This document shows, piece after piece, positions 34,049 through 42,666 of a stretch of 64,000 nucleotides of DNA. The stretch lies in the NCBI GenBank assembly GCA_022825725.1, contig JAJDWE010000065.1, forward strand, positions 42,840 to 106,839. Reading direction: 5' to 3'. The notes beneath the pieces are model-generated. The model had not been told where the DNA came from. It saw only the letters and a program-made list of their open reading frames with translations, and did not search any database. Both the position numbers and the translations under genes were made by a program. The stretch is from Gemmatimonadota bacterium (GTDB taxonomy: Bacteria; Gemmatimonadota; Gemmatimonadetes; Palauibacterales; Palauibacteraceae). Positions within the stretch are counted from its first letter, which is position 1, and each line of letters starts with the position of its first letter.

Positions 34049-35871
34049 AGCTCCCTTCGGTCGAGCGGCTTGCCGCGGCGGCGTGGGTGACGGCTCGGCG
34101 GTTCCCCGTCGTCCTGGCCTGCGCAGTCGTCGCCGCGATCGCCGCGATGCGGGCGATCAACGCGGAAACGGCGCTCGAGCTGCGCCTCCTGGCTTCGGCC
34201 AGTCTCGGCCTGCCGCTGCTTACCGGGCTCACTCTGTTCGCGGAGCGGTGGAAGCTCCCTCTGCCGCGGCACTGGGCGCTACGTGGACTCGGCGTGGCCG
34301 TGCTCGCCCTCTACTACTGGCAGTGGCCGAACTGGGGCGAGAACATCGCCGGCCTCCGCCACTTTCACCTGACCGCGACCCTGCACCTGCTCGTCGCCTT
34401 CATCGCTTATCTCGGCGTCCGCGAGCCGAACGGTTTCTGGCACTTTAACCGTACGCTCTTCTTCCGCTTCGGCCTCGGGGCGATCTACACGGGCGTCCTC
34501 TTCGGCGGACTCTCCATCGCCATGTTCGGCATCGAGAACCTCTTCAACATCGACATCGCCGATGAGAACTACGGCCGACTCTTCTTCTTCCTCGGCTTCG
34601 TCTTTCAGACGTGGTTCGTGCTCGCCGGCGTGCCGGACGATTTCGAGCAACTCGAACGCCGCGACGACTACCCCGCGGGTCTGCGCGTCTTCGCCCAATA
34701 CGTGCTCCTCCCGCTCGTCGCCGTCTATCTGATCATCCTCACCGCCTACCTCGGGCGCGTCGTCATCACGACGACGTGGCCCAGCGGGTGGATCGGACTT
34801 CTCGTCTCCGCCCTCGCCGCCTTCGGCATCCTGTCGCTCCTCCTCGTGCATCCGCGGCGCGGACAGGAGGGCCACGCGTGGATCGACACCTACGCCCGCA
34901 TCTTCTGGATCCTCATCATCCCGTCCATCGTCATGCTCCTGCTCGCCATCGGGCAGCGCATCGAACAGTACGGGATCACGGAGCGCCGGTACCTCCTGCT
35001 TCTCCTCGGGACCTGGCTGGCGGGCGCCGCCCTCTTCTACACGGTGACGCGGTCGCGCGAGATCAAGGGGATTCCGCTGACGCTGGCCGTGATCGGCGCG
35101 GTCACCTTCGTCGGCCCCTGGTCCGCCTACGCCGTGGCCGAACGGAGCCAGACGGGGCGGCTCGAGGATCTGCTCTCGACGAACGGAGTCCTTGCGGAGG
35201 GCAGGATCTCGCCGGCCGCCATCGAGGTCCCGCCGGAGGACTGGCAACAGATCAACGATGTCCTGCTCTACCTGATTTCGTGGCACGGGACGTCCGCCAT
35301 CGACGAGTGGTTCGAGGGCGGTGTGGCGACGGTGGATACGATCGGAGACGGCATGGCGGCCTCGATGAGGGTCGCGGAGGCCGGACGCCGGGCGACGCTC
35401 ATCGCGGACCACCTCGAGCTCGCGCCGTCCGAGGGACTTCTCGCCGATCCCTACGGATTCGTCGACATCTCGCCCCCGGGGGGGCGGAACGCGGCGGTCG
35501 CCGTGTCCGGCTTCGACCGGGCCGTCTTCGAGCGCAACCTCCTGGGGGGGCGCTACCCGTTCGAGGGCGACTCCCTCACCTTCGAGGCCACTCCGGACAG
35601 CCTCGGAACGACGATCCGCCTCGGCGGGGACGAACTGGCCACGGTCTCGTTCGCCGAACTCATCGCGCGCGCCGGGCGCTCCGGGACCACGACGGCGCCG
35701 GGAAGGGTGCAACTGCCGCCGGACTCGCTGCGGCTCGAAATCTCCGGGACGGACATGACGGCTCGCCTACAGCTCACGCTCCTGCGGCTCCATGACAGCG
35801 ACGGGGAACGGCGGCCGACCCGCGTCACCGGCACGCTGCTCCTCGCGCCCCGGGAGGCCCCGCCGCCGTAA
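34045..35871 (+). CDS. DUF4153 family multispanning membrane protein
   Basis: A 608-residue membrane protein. About 12 hydrophobic helices occupy residues 15-370 with the DUF4153 phrases FRFGLGAIYTGVLFGGLSIAMFGIENLF, YVLLPLVAVYLIILTAYLGRV and WILIIPSIVMLLLAIGQRIEQYGITERRY. The last ~200 residues are soluble (DWQQINDVLLYLISWHGTSAIDEWF ...). The family has no established function. Translation starts at a TTG inside TTGA, 4 bp before the aminotransferase stop; this is the fourth member of the overlapping block and ends it. No clear terminator follows. Confidence 0.82.
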   Translation: MKLPSVERLAAAAWVTARRFPVVLACAVVAAIAAMRAINAETALELRLLASASLGLPLLTGLTLFAERWKLPLPRHWALRGLGVAVLALYYWQWPNWGENIAGLRHFHLTATLHLLVAFIAYLGVREPNGFWHFNRTLFFRFGLGAIYTGVLFGGLSIAMFGIENLFNIDIADENYGRLFFFLGFVFQTWFVLAGVPDDFEQLERRDDYPAGLRVFAQYVLLPLVAVYLIILTAYLGRVVITTTWPSGWIGLLVSALAAFGILSLLLVHPRRGQEGHAWIDTYARIFWILIIPSIVMLLLAIGQRIEQYGITERRYLLLLLGTWLAGAALFYTVTRSREIKGIPLTLAVIGAVTFVGPWSAYAVAERSQTGRLEDLLSTNGVLAEGRISPAAIEVPPEDWQQINDVLLYLISWHGTSAIDEWFEGGVATVDTIGDGMAASMRVAEAGRRATLIADHLELAPSEGLLADPYGFVDISPPGGRNAAVAVSGFDRAVFERNLLGGRYPFEGDSLTFEATPDSLGTTIRLGGDELATVSFAELIARAGRSGTTTAPGRVQLPPDSLRLEISGTDMTARLQLTLLRLHDSDGERRPTRVTGTLLLAPREAPPP

Positions 35872-36027
35872 AGGCCCCCACGCCTTGGCAGGGCATCGAC
35901 GGCCGCGGACAACCTTTCGGACCGGGACTCGGTCGTAGTGGTTGGAACCTGACCGTGCGCCCGCGCGTATGTCAGTGAGACACGCTGCCGAGAACCGCGG
36001 ACACTCGACCTTCCTCCTGGAGCCGAC

Positions 36028-36735
36028 GTGACGTTCATTCGAAGAGTCGCCGCCGCCTTCACCCTCTGGGCCCTCGCGATCTGCGTCTGGGCCGCCCTCT
36101 CCCACCTCACGAGCCTGCCCGGGCCGGCAAAGGCGAGTACGGCGACTCTGGAGGGGCTGGCGAATCTCGTCGAACGGGCGGACCCGCCGGGCTCGCTCCG
36201 CGCGCCGCGCTTCGCCGCGGACCAGTTGCGCCGGACCGCACACACGGCCGGACGGATCAACGGAGGCATCGAGCGCGCCATCGGGTCGTGGCTGGACGGC
36301 CTCGGACACGACGAGGCCCACGGCCGGGCCGCTCGCGTCGGATCCGCCGTGCGGACGGCGGACGTGGCCGTCATCGACAATGGCCGGATCACAATCCGGA
36401 TGGAGGCGAAATCCGATGCGGGCCGCGCGCGGATCGAGGAACTCCGCGCACTGCGCCTGACCACATCGCCCCTGTTGCGGACGCGCGACGCCGGAATCTG
36501 GATCGACCGGACCGAGAAGGCCCCGGCCGGATCGTCCGAAGCGGATCTCAAGCTGCACGCCGCGAGACACGGGGAGACGTTCTCCCTCAAGGCCGCGGAG
36601 GCGGGATCCGCGCTGGATGAGGCGTCGATCCAAATCGATGTCGATGCCAACCTCGACCGGGACAAGCTCAGGAAGCGGCTCGAGAAGCTCCTCGATCTGC
36701 TGGAGGATCTGCAGAAGTTCGAGGGCGGCCGGTAG
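36028..36735 (+). CDS. Exported/anchored protein of unknown function with C-terminal coiled coil
   Basis: A 235-residue protein that I do not recognise. It has a hydrophobic N-terminal segment (FTLWALAICVWAALSHL, signal anchor), then a basic/acidic alpha-helical region with conserved-looking Arg/Ala heptads. It ends with a charged Leu-rich helix (LDRDKLRKRLEKLLDLLEDL) that should form a coiled coil. A short beta segment (VAVIDNGRITIRMEAKS) sits in the middle. GTG start with GGAG about 7 nt upstream. The 156 bp before it hold no convincing promoter. It precedes the copper-protein gene by 34 bp and may share its transcript. Confidence 0.65.
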   Translation: MTFIRRVAAAFTLWALAICVWAALSHLTSLPGPAKASTATLEGLANLVERADPPGSLRAPRFAADQLRRTAHTAGRINGGIERAIGSWLDGLGHDEAHGRAARVGSAVRTADVAVIDNGRITIRMEAKSDAGRARIEELRALRLTTSPLLRTRDAGIWIDRTEKAPAGSSEADLKLHAARHGETFSLKAAEAGSALDEASIQIDVDANLDRDKLRKRLEKLLDLLEDLQKFEGGR

Positions 36736-36769
36736 CTCGCGGATATCCGGCACGCGACGCCGGAACCCC

Positions 36770-37879
36770 ATGACGCGCCAGGACGGGCGGGCCGGCGCGG
36801 CCGGGCTGCTGGTTGCGGTCTCGCTCGCCGGCGTGGCACCCGCCGTGTCCGCGCAGGAGGCGCACGCGGGCCACGCCGGGGCGCCGGAGGAGGGCGGGCC
36901 GACCACGTCGACGGCGAGCATCCGGGTCGTCGATCATCCGGAACGCAAGGAACTCGCGGTCATCCTGGGGCCGATCGATCTCCCCGCCCGTGCATCGCAC
37001 CACATGGCCCAGTTGCCCGTGCAGGAAGGCACCGTCCCCTTCGACCTGACGATCCGGGGCTATCGCACGCACATCATCGACGGCGACGGCGAGCCGGTCC
37101 CGCGCGTCGTCCTGCACCACATGAACCTGCTCGATCCGGGGCGGCGGGAGCTGTTCCTGCCGATCATGCTGCGGGTCCTGGCGGCGAGCCACGAGACGCG
37201 GCCCGTGAGCTTCCCCGGCTGGCTCTTCGGCATTCCGATGAAGGGCGGTTCGAGGTTCCTCGCACTCACCATGCTGCACAATCCGACGGAAGTGGACTAC
37301 GAGGGCGTCACCGTCCACCTCACGCTCGAGTACGAGCGCATCGCCCCCCTGCCCGTATACCCGGTGGCGCCGTTCCATCTCGACGCGATGTACCCCGAGG
37401 TCTCGGCGACGAAGGCCTGGGACCTTCCGCCGGGCCGCTCGGTCAAGACGTGGGACGCGAGTCCGGCGATCCGCGGGCTCATCATCGGTCTCGGCGGTCA
37501 CCTCCACGCGCACGCCTCCCGGCTCCGTCTCGAGAACCTGTCGACGGGCGACGTGCTGTACGACATCCGGCCCAGGCTCGATGAGGATGGGCACGTCGTG
37601 GACATCCCGGCGCTCACGCACCGGGGGCGTGGCGTGGGCGCGCTCGTCGTCCCGGAGCACCAATACCGGATCACCGTCGAGTACCGAAACCCGTCCGATA
37701 CGGTGATCGAGGACGGCGGCATGGGCTCGATCGCCGGCGCGTTCATCCCGCTTGAGGACTGGCCCGCCGCGAATCCCCGGGAGGCGCTGTTCGCCGCCGA
37801 CTACGACTGGGTCGTCCGCAGTCAGATCCAGCACGGCGCCGTCAGTTCTCCCGGCTGTACTCCGTGCGACCGCCGATGA
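36770..37879 (+). CDS. Exported PHM/DBM-like two-copper protein (putative type II copper monooxygenase fold)
   Basis: A 369-residue protein with a Sec signal peptide (ending PAVSAQ). Histidine and methionine positions follow those of peptidylglycine alpha-hydroxylating monooxygenase: an HHM motif (H116-H117, VLHHMNLL), a single His in TMLHNP (H170) for one copper site, HLHAH (H244, H246) and a Met in GGMGSIAG (M318) for the other. The spacing (53 and 72 residues) is close to that of the animal enzymes (64 and 70, from memory). An earlier HHM (residues 77-79) and a His-rich N-terminus (AHAGHAG) may also bind copper. Disulfide cysteines of the animal enzymes are absent; only a C-terminal CxxC is present. 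It overlaps the opposite-strand amidohydrolase by 38 bp. Function is inferred; a non-catalytic copper protein is the alternative. Confidence 0.68.
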   Translation: MTRQDGRAGAAGLLVAVSLAGVAPAVSAQEAHAGHAGAPEEGGPTTSTASIRVVDHPERKELAVILGPIDLPARASHHMAQLPVQEGTVPFDLTIRGYRTHIIDGDGEPVPRVVLHHMNLLDPGRRELFLPIMLRVLAASHETRPVSFPGWLFGIPMKGGSRFLALTMLHNPTEVDYEGVTVHLTLEYERIAPLPVYPVAPFHLDAMYPEVSATKAWDLPPGRSVKTWDASPAIRGLIIGLGGHLHAHASRLRLENLSTGDVLYDIRPRLDEDGHVVDIPALTHRGRGVGALVVPEHQYRITVEYRNPSDTVIEDGGMGSIAGAFIPLEDWPAANPREALFAADYDWVVRSQIQHGAVSSPGCTPCDRR

Positions 37880-39617
37880 TCGTGTAGTCCACGACGGTCT
37901 CCAGGATCTCGTCCGCGGGAATCGTGAGAATGTCCCGGGACAGGACCGTAATGTCCGCCAGCTTCCCGACTTCGAGCGTCCCCTTGAGGTCTTCCTCGAA
38001 CGCGGCGTACGCGTTGGCCCACGTATACGAACGGAGCGCCTCCTCGCGCGTCATCGCCTGCCCCTCGAAGAAGGTCTCGCCACCCTCGATCACTCGCGTG
38101 ACCGTGCAGTGGAAGCTCGCCAGAGGGTCCGCGTCCTCGACCGGGACATCCGTCCCGTTCGTCACGATCACTCCGGCCCGCATAAAATCCTGCCACACGT
38201 AGGCGCCCGAGCGCGCCCGGCCCGGCCCGAGCCGGAGGATGATCCAGGGACCATCGGAGCAGGCGTGGACGCCCTGCATGGAGGCGATGACCCCGAGTTC
38301 GGCGAAGCGCGGAATATCCGCCGGATTGACGTGCTGCGCGTGCTCGATCCTCCAGCGCAGGTCGCTCATCTCCGCGTGGTCTGCGAAGGTGCGCTCGTAC
38401 AGGTCGAGCACCTCGCGGTTCGCACGGTCGCCGATCGCGTGCGTGTTCACCTGGTAGCCCCGCTCGATCGCCAGCCGCGCGATGCGCTCGATCTCCTCCG
38501 GCGGCGTCGTCGGCAGCCCGATGGACGCGGGCATATCATCGTAGGGCTCGAGCAGCCAGGCGCCGTGCGATCCGAGCGCCCCATCCGCGACCTGCTTGAT
38601 CGACCGCACGGTGAGCCGGTCGCCCCCATACCCGACCATGTAGTACTCGTCCAGCCGCCCTTCGAGCGTCTCCATCCCACCCTGCAGCATCACGTAGAGC
38701 CGCACGGGCAGCGCGCCCTCGTCCGCGAGCGTCCTGAACAGGTCGACCGTCCCGAAGCCGGAACCCGCGTCCTGGAAGCTCGTGACGCCCTTCCGGAGCA
38801 GTTCCTCGTTCGCGAGCCGCACCTGCTCGCGGGCCCGCGCCTCGCGCTCGGCCTCGGAGCGGATCGCCTCTTCCTCGGCGAACGCCGCCCGCGCCAGCCG
38901 CTGCGCGGTCTCTCTCAGGACGCCGGTGGGTCGCCCCGTCGCGTCATGCACGATCTCGCCGCCGGGAGGGTCGGGGGTCTCGGCATCGATCCCGGCCAAC
39001 TCGAGCGCTCTCGCGTTCACGAAGGAGGCGTGTCCGCTCGCATGCGTCAGAATGACGGGATTGGCGGGGCTCACCGCGCTGAGGCCATCGTGGACCGGCT
39101 GCCCCTCGACCATCGGATCGGGCGGCTCGCTCCACTTCTCCTGGTGCCATCCCCTGCCGCTTATCCAGGCGCCCGGTTCCGCGCTCGAGGCCGCCTCGCC
39201 GACCAGGCTGACGATGTCGTCCCAGGTGTCGGCGGTCGTGAGGTCGAGGATCATGCGCGCGTTCCCCAGACCCATGAAATGACCGTGGCCTTCGATGAAC
39301 CCCGGGATCGCGAGCCGGCCCCCGAGGTCGATGACTTCGGTGCCCTCCCCGATCCATTCCGAGACGTCGTCGTCCGCCCCGAGCGCCACGATCCGTCCCT
39401 CCCTCGACGCGAGGGCGCTGACCACTTCCCCGCCCTCGCCCGCCAGGGTCGCGATCTTCCCGTTCGTGAGGACGAGTTCGGCCACGTCCATCGGCGGATC
39501 CGCGGCCGCCGCGCCACCCGCTCCCGCCGAATCCCCGGCGTCGGTCGCGCAGGCCGCGAGGGCGAGGAAAAGAAACGATCGGACGAAAACGGGCGCTGCT
39601 TCGCGATGTCGAATCAT
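37842..39617 (-). CDS. Amidohydrolase lipoprotein, YtcJ-like (amidohydrolase 3)
   Basis: A 591-residue metal-dependent hydrolase. It is a lipoprotein (FLFLALAAC). The TIM-barrel metal site opens with FIEGHGHFMG (HxH). Later ligands are in VNTHAIGD and IEHAQHV, and the barrel Asp is in VTNGTDVPVEDADP. The YtcJ family insert SGRGWHQEKW and the TASGHASFVN-like phrase THASGHASFVN identify the subgroup. Family members act on formamides, N-substituted amides and similar compounds. The start ATG at 39617 gives the lipoprotein signal; longer frames do not. A TATGAT box lies upstream at 39654-39649 without a clear -35. Its 3' end overlaps the copper-protein gene tail to tail. Confidence 0.87.
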   Translation of the reverse strand: MIRHREAAPVFVRSFLFLALAACATDAGDSAGAGGAAAADPPMDVAELVLTNGKIATLAGEGGEVVSALASREGRIVALGADDDVSEWIGEGTEVIDLGGRLAIPGFIEGHGHFMGLGNARMILDLTTADTWDDIVSLVGEAASSAEPGAWISGRGWHQEKWSEPPDPMVEGQPVHDGLSAVSPANPVILTHASGHASFVNARALELAGIDAETPDPPGGEIVHDATGRPTGVLRETAQRLARAAFAEEEAIRSEAEREARAREQVRLANEELLRKGVTSFQDAGSGFGTVDLFRTLADEGALPVRLYVMLQGGMETLEGRLDEYYMVGYGGDRLTVRSIKQVADGALGSHGAWLLEPYDDMPASIGLPTTPPEEIERIARLAIERGYQVNTHAIGDRANREVLDLYERTFADHAEMSDLRWRIEHAQHVNPADIPRFAELGVIASMQGVHACSDGPWIILRLGPGRARSGAYVWQDFMRAGVIVTNGTDVPVEDADPLASFHCTVTRVIEGGETFFEGQAMTREEALRSYTWANAYAAFEEDLKGTLEVGKLADITVLSRDILTIPADEILETVVDYTIIGGRTEYSREN

Positions 39618-39806
39618 GGTCCTGGCCTCGATGTAAGCGGTTCGGCTCATCATAGCGGCACGCCATTGACGGCGCACAGGCGTCCCGGGCCGTCCGCCCG
39701 CTCAGCTACCCCGCCGGGGCCCGTGCGGGTACGTTTCGCGGGAGTCGGCAGGGCTTCCGGGCGCTCCCCGGATCGTCCGCAAACGAGGCGGGAGAGGAGG
39801 GGTGCC

Positions 39807-40427
39807 ATGGGGAGAAAGCGCAATGTCGGAAGGTGGGGCGCCGGCCTCGCGCTGGGTCTCGCCTGCGCGCTTCCGGCCGACGCCGAGGCCCAGATCGGCA
39901 TCCTCGCGGGCTACAATCGCGATACGCTCGCGGAGTTCCTGCCGGAGAACGGATTCGATCTCACGGACATCACGGATGGGTATCACGTCGGGGTGTTCCT
40001 GAACTTCAACCTCGCGACCTTCTCCATCCGACCGGCCGTCGTTTACCACCGCATGCCGGAACTCGTCGCGATGGCCGGCGACGAGCGGGTCCGGTTCGAC
40101 ATCGATCTGGTGGAAATCCCGCTCGACTTCCGCATTCGGCTCCCCCTGCCGGCCGTCCAGCCCTATGTGCTGGGCGGGCCCGTCCTGACCTTCCCCTCGA
40201 GCTCGTTTTCGGGCGTGGACGACCTCCTCACGGCACGCCCGGTTCGCGCGGAGTTCGGTGTCGGCGTCGAACTCGACGTCGGTTTCCGGCTCTGGCCCGA
40301 AGTGCGCTACGGATTCGGGACCGGTGCCCTGATGGGATCCGATGTCGCCGTCGGATCCGGAGTGCTCCGGGGCGACGGAGAGCCGCGACACGACACCCTG
40401 ACCCTCCGGCTCGGCATCAGCTTCTAG
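39807..40427 (+). CDS. Outer-membrane beta-barrel protein (porin/PorT-like)
   Basis: A 206-residue exported barrel. The signal peptide ends PADAEAQ. The strands (IGILAGYNRDTL, YHVGVFLNFNLATFSIRPAVVYH, FDIDLVEIPLDFRIRLP, PYVLGGPVLTFP, EFGVGVELDVGFRLWPEVRYGFGTG, TLTLRLGISF) have the PorT/outer-membrane-protein-beta-barrel layout with a terminal Phe. The start ATG at 39807 is fixed by GGAGAGGAGG at 39791-39800, 6 nt upstream. Function unknown. The 189-bp divergent region to the amidohydrolase contains TTGACG at 39666 but no convincing -10. Confidence 0.78.
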   Translation: MGRKRNVGRWGAGLALGLACALPADAEAQIGILAGYNRDTLAEFLPENGFDLTDITDGYHVGVFLNFNLATFSIRPAVVYHRMPELVAMAGDERVRFDIDLVEIPLDFRIRLPLPAVQPYVLGGPVLTFPSSSFSGVDDLLTARPVRAEFGVGVELDVGFRLWPEVRYGFGTGALMGSDVAVGSGVLRGDGEPRHDTLTLRLGISF

Positions 40428-40523
40428 CCGCCCCGTCGCCGACCGCTGACGGATCGCGGCCCGGCCGGACTTGACGCTTCGACGGCCCGTGCCCCATTAT
40501 GGCGCCCAACGAAGACCGAACAA

Positions 40524-41627
40524 ATGCCGAAACAGATGCGCCGGGGGACGATGCGGGGAGCTTCCGAGAAACGGCGCTCGATTCGGGGACGGGGAAGCGC
40601 GCACAACCCGGCGAACCGCTTCCTCCCTCTCGCGGTCGAGCGGGAGGCCTGGACGCTCGCGTCCGATCCGGATCCGCGGACGGAGATCCTGGAGGATCGA
40701 TCCCGCTCGATCATCTCCTACAACAACAGTCCGGACCTCGGCTTCGACGCGAGCCTGAACCCGTACCGTGGGTGCGAGACCGGGTGTTCGTACTGCTACG
40801 CGCGACCCACCCACGAGTACTACGGGCTCTCCGCGGGACTCGACTTCGAGAGCCGGATCCTGGCGAAACCGGAAGCCCCCGCCTTGCTCCGACGCGAACT
40901 GGCCTCTCCGCGGTGGAAGCCGCAGGTGCTCGTGCTCAGCGGGGTGACGGACCCGTATCAGCCCGTGGAGCGCCGCCTCGGAATTACGCGCCGCTGCCTC
41001 GAGGTGCTGGCCGAAGCGCGGAACCCGGTCGGGATCGTGACGAAGCACCACCGGGTGACGCGGGACATCGACCTCCTGCGTGAACTCGCGCGCTACGACG
41101 CCGCGCAGGTCCAACTCTCCATCACGACGCTGGACCGCTCGCTGCAGCGAAGGATGGAGCCGCGGGCGTCGACCCCCGAGCGGCGGCTCGACGCGATCGC
41201 GCGCCTGGCGGATGCGGGCGTTCCGGTGGGCGTGAACGTCGCGCCCGTGATTCCCGGACTCACGGATCACGAGATCCCGGCCATCGTGGACGCGGCGGCG
41301 AAGGCCGGAGCCGGGAGAGCCATCTACATCATGCTCCGCCTTCCGTACGGGGTCGGCGCCCTGTTCGAGGACTGGCTGCGGCGGAACTGTCCGGGCCGGG
41401 CTCAGAAGGTGCTCAACCGCATGCGGGAGTTGCGCGGCGGGAGCCTCTATGCGTCGAACTTCGGGGAGCGGATGCGCGGGCGCGGCCCGTTCGCCGAACA
41501 GGTCGCGCGGCTCTTCTCGCTGGCGCGTGCGAAGCACGGCATCGAGCCGCGCGACTACGACCTCACGGCGGAACACTTCCGGCCGCCGCGGGCCGGCCCC
41601 CAACTCGGACTGTTCGATCGGCGCTAG
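40524..41627 (+). CDS. PA0069 family radical SAM protein
   Basis: A 367-residue radical SAM protein, SPL-like branch. The Fe-S cluster motif is CETGCSYCYA near residue 86. The N-terminal phrase GRGSAHNPANRF and NPYRGCETGCSYCYARPTHEY are typical of the PA0069/SplB-like family. TKHHRVTRDIDLL and SITTLDRSLQRRMEPRASTPERRL are the other family markers. Its reaction is not established. Cytoplasmic and oxygen-sensitive by nature. A second in-frame ATG at 40551 is possible as start. Its TAG stop and the stop of the opposite PDZ gene share the bases CTAG. Confidence 0.9.
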   Translation: MPKQMRRGTMRGASEKRRSIRGRGSAHNPANRFLPLAVEREAWTLASDPDPRTEILEDRSRSIISYNNSPDLGFDASLNPYRGCETGCSYCYARPTHEYYGLSAGLDFESRILAKPEAPALLRRELASPRWKPQVLVLSGVTDPYQPVERRLGITRRCLEVLAEARNPVGIVTKHHRVTRDIDLLRELARYDAAQVQLSITTLDRSLQRRMEPRASTPERRLDAIARLADAGVPVGVNVAPVIPGLTDHEIPAIVDAAAKAGAGRAIYIMLRLPYGVGALFEDWLRRNCPGRAQKVLNRMRELRGGSLYASNFGERMRGRGPFAEQVARLFSLARAKHGIEPRDYDLTAEHFRPPRAGPQLGLFDRR

Positions 41628-42562
41628 CGGTCGAGGCCCTCGACGCCCCGCCGCCACATGAATCGGCTCTCCCGCTCCTCCAACTCGACGGTGAGCGTCT
41701 GCTCCGCGCCGTCGCGGACGACCCGAACCGACACTTCCCCCGGTTCGAGATCCGCGAGAGCCCGTCTCAGGTCGTCGGGGTCGTCGATCTCCTCGTCGCC
41801 GAGCCCGACGATGACGTCGCCCGCCCGCAGGCCGCCCGCCGCGGCCGGCGTGTCCTCGTGGACCGAGGTGACGAGGACGCCTCCTTCCACACCGAAGTAC
41901 TCCGCGAGCTGATCGCCCAGGCTCTGCGTATTCGCGCCGAGTCGCGGGCGCCCCGACAGGTAGAAGACGCGGTCCAGCCCCTCGGCCGCCCGTTCGCGGG
42001 CCTCCCGGAGCCGCTCCTCCGTCACTTCGAGCGCCCGGGCCCGCGTGCGCGCAGACGAGGGGGCGATTTGCGTCAGATCGATCTGGGGCGAGACGAACGT
42101 CAAGCCACGCCCCCCCGAGAAGAAGCTCGTCCGCTCGGCGAGCTCGACGGACACCTCCCGTTCCGCTCCGTCACGGAGCACCGTCAGATCCACGACACGC
42201 CCGGGCGGCGTCTCGCTCACCAGCCGCCGAAGCCCCGCGACACTCTCGACGCGCTCGCCGTTCCAGGCCACGACGACGTCCCCCTCCTCGATGCCCGCCT
42301 CGGCCGCCGGTTCGCCGTCGACGACGCCGTCGATGTAGACACCGTACGCGCGAGCCATCCCGAGCTCCGAGGCGCGCTCCCCGTCTATATCCAGGATCTC
42401 CACGCCCAGGTATGCGCCGCCCCCCGAAAACGCCACCCGGACCCGTTCGCGCCGTTCGTCCTCATCGTCCTCCTGGGCCGCGGCCGGCGCCAAACCAGCG
42501 TACAACCCGGCGACCAGCGCCACCGCAAGCCCGACGGCGAGTGACTCTCTCCACTTCTTCAT
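41624..42562 (-). CDS. Exported protein with two PDZ domains
   Basis: A 312-residue periplasmic protein with a signal peptide (GLAPAAAQ). PDZ domain 1 spans about residues 50-150 (AYLGVEILDIDG ... GEPAAEAGIEEGDVVVAWNGERV). A helical linker (about 180-215) follows, then PDZ domain 2 (GVLVTSVHEDTPAAAGGLRAGDVIVGLGDEEID) at about 215-300. There is no trypsin-like protease domain, so it is an adaptor or a stand-alone PDZ protein rather than DegP. The ribosome site GAGGGAGG precedes the ATG at 42562. It may work with the upstream SPFH protein, 104 bp away on the same strand. Confidence 0.85.
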   Translation of the reverse strand: MKKWRESLAVGLAVALVAGLYAGLAPAAAQEDDEDERRERVRVAFSGGGAYLGVEILDIDGERASELGMARAYGVYIDGVVDGEPAAEAGIEEGDVVVAWNGERVESVAGLRRLVSETPPGRVVDLTVLRDGAEREVSVELAERTSFFSGGRGLTFVSPQIDLTQIAPSSARTRARALEVTEERLREARERAAEGLDRVFYLSGRPRLGANTQSLGDQLAEYFGVEGGVLVTSVHEDTPAAAGGLRAGDVIVGLGDEEIDDPDDLRRALADLEPGEVSVRVVRDGAEQTLTVELEERESRFMWRRGVEGLDR

Positions 42563-42638
42563 GTATCCTCCCTCGGGATCATTCCCCCAGGTGAACTACC
42601 GCTTCGTTTCCTGAACGGTCGGACACTCCGGGGAGGCA

Positions 42639-42666
42639 GGGCGGTTGCCCGGCAGCCCGCGGCTGC
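42639..42666 (-). terminator. Double hairpin after the SPFH gene (weak)
   Basis: Directly after the SPFH stop on the minus strand, 42652-42666 forms a perfect 6-bp stem (GCAGCC-CGC-GGCTGC). Next to it, 42639-42650 forms GGGC-GGTT-GCCC. No T-run follows, so this could be a transcript-end structure or mRNA-stability element before the PDZ gene. Confidence 0.35.

Noticed and set aside
39666..39671. TTGACG as a -35 box for the barrel gene at 39807
   Set aside because: No acceptable -10 hexamer is found 16-19 bp downstream.
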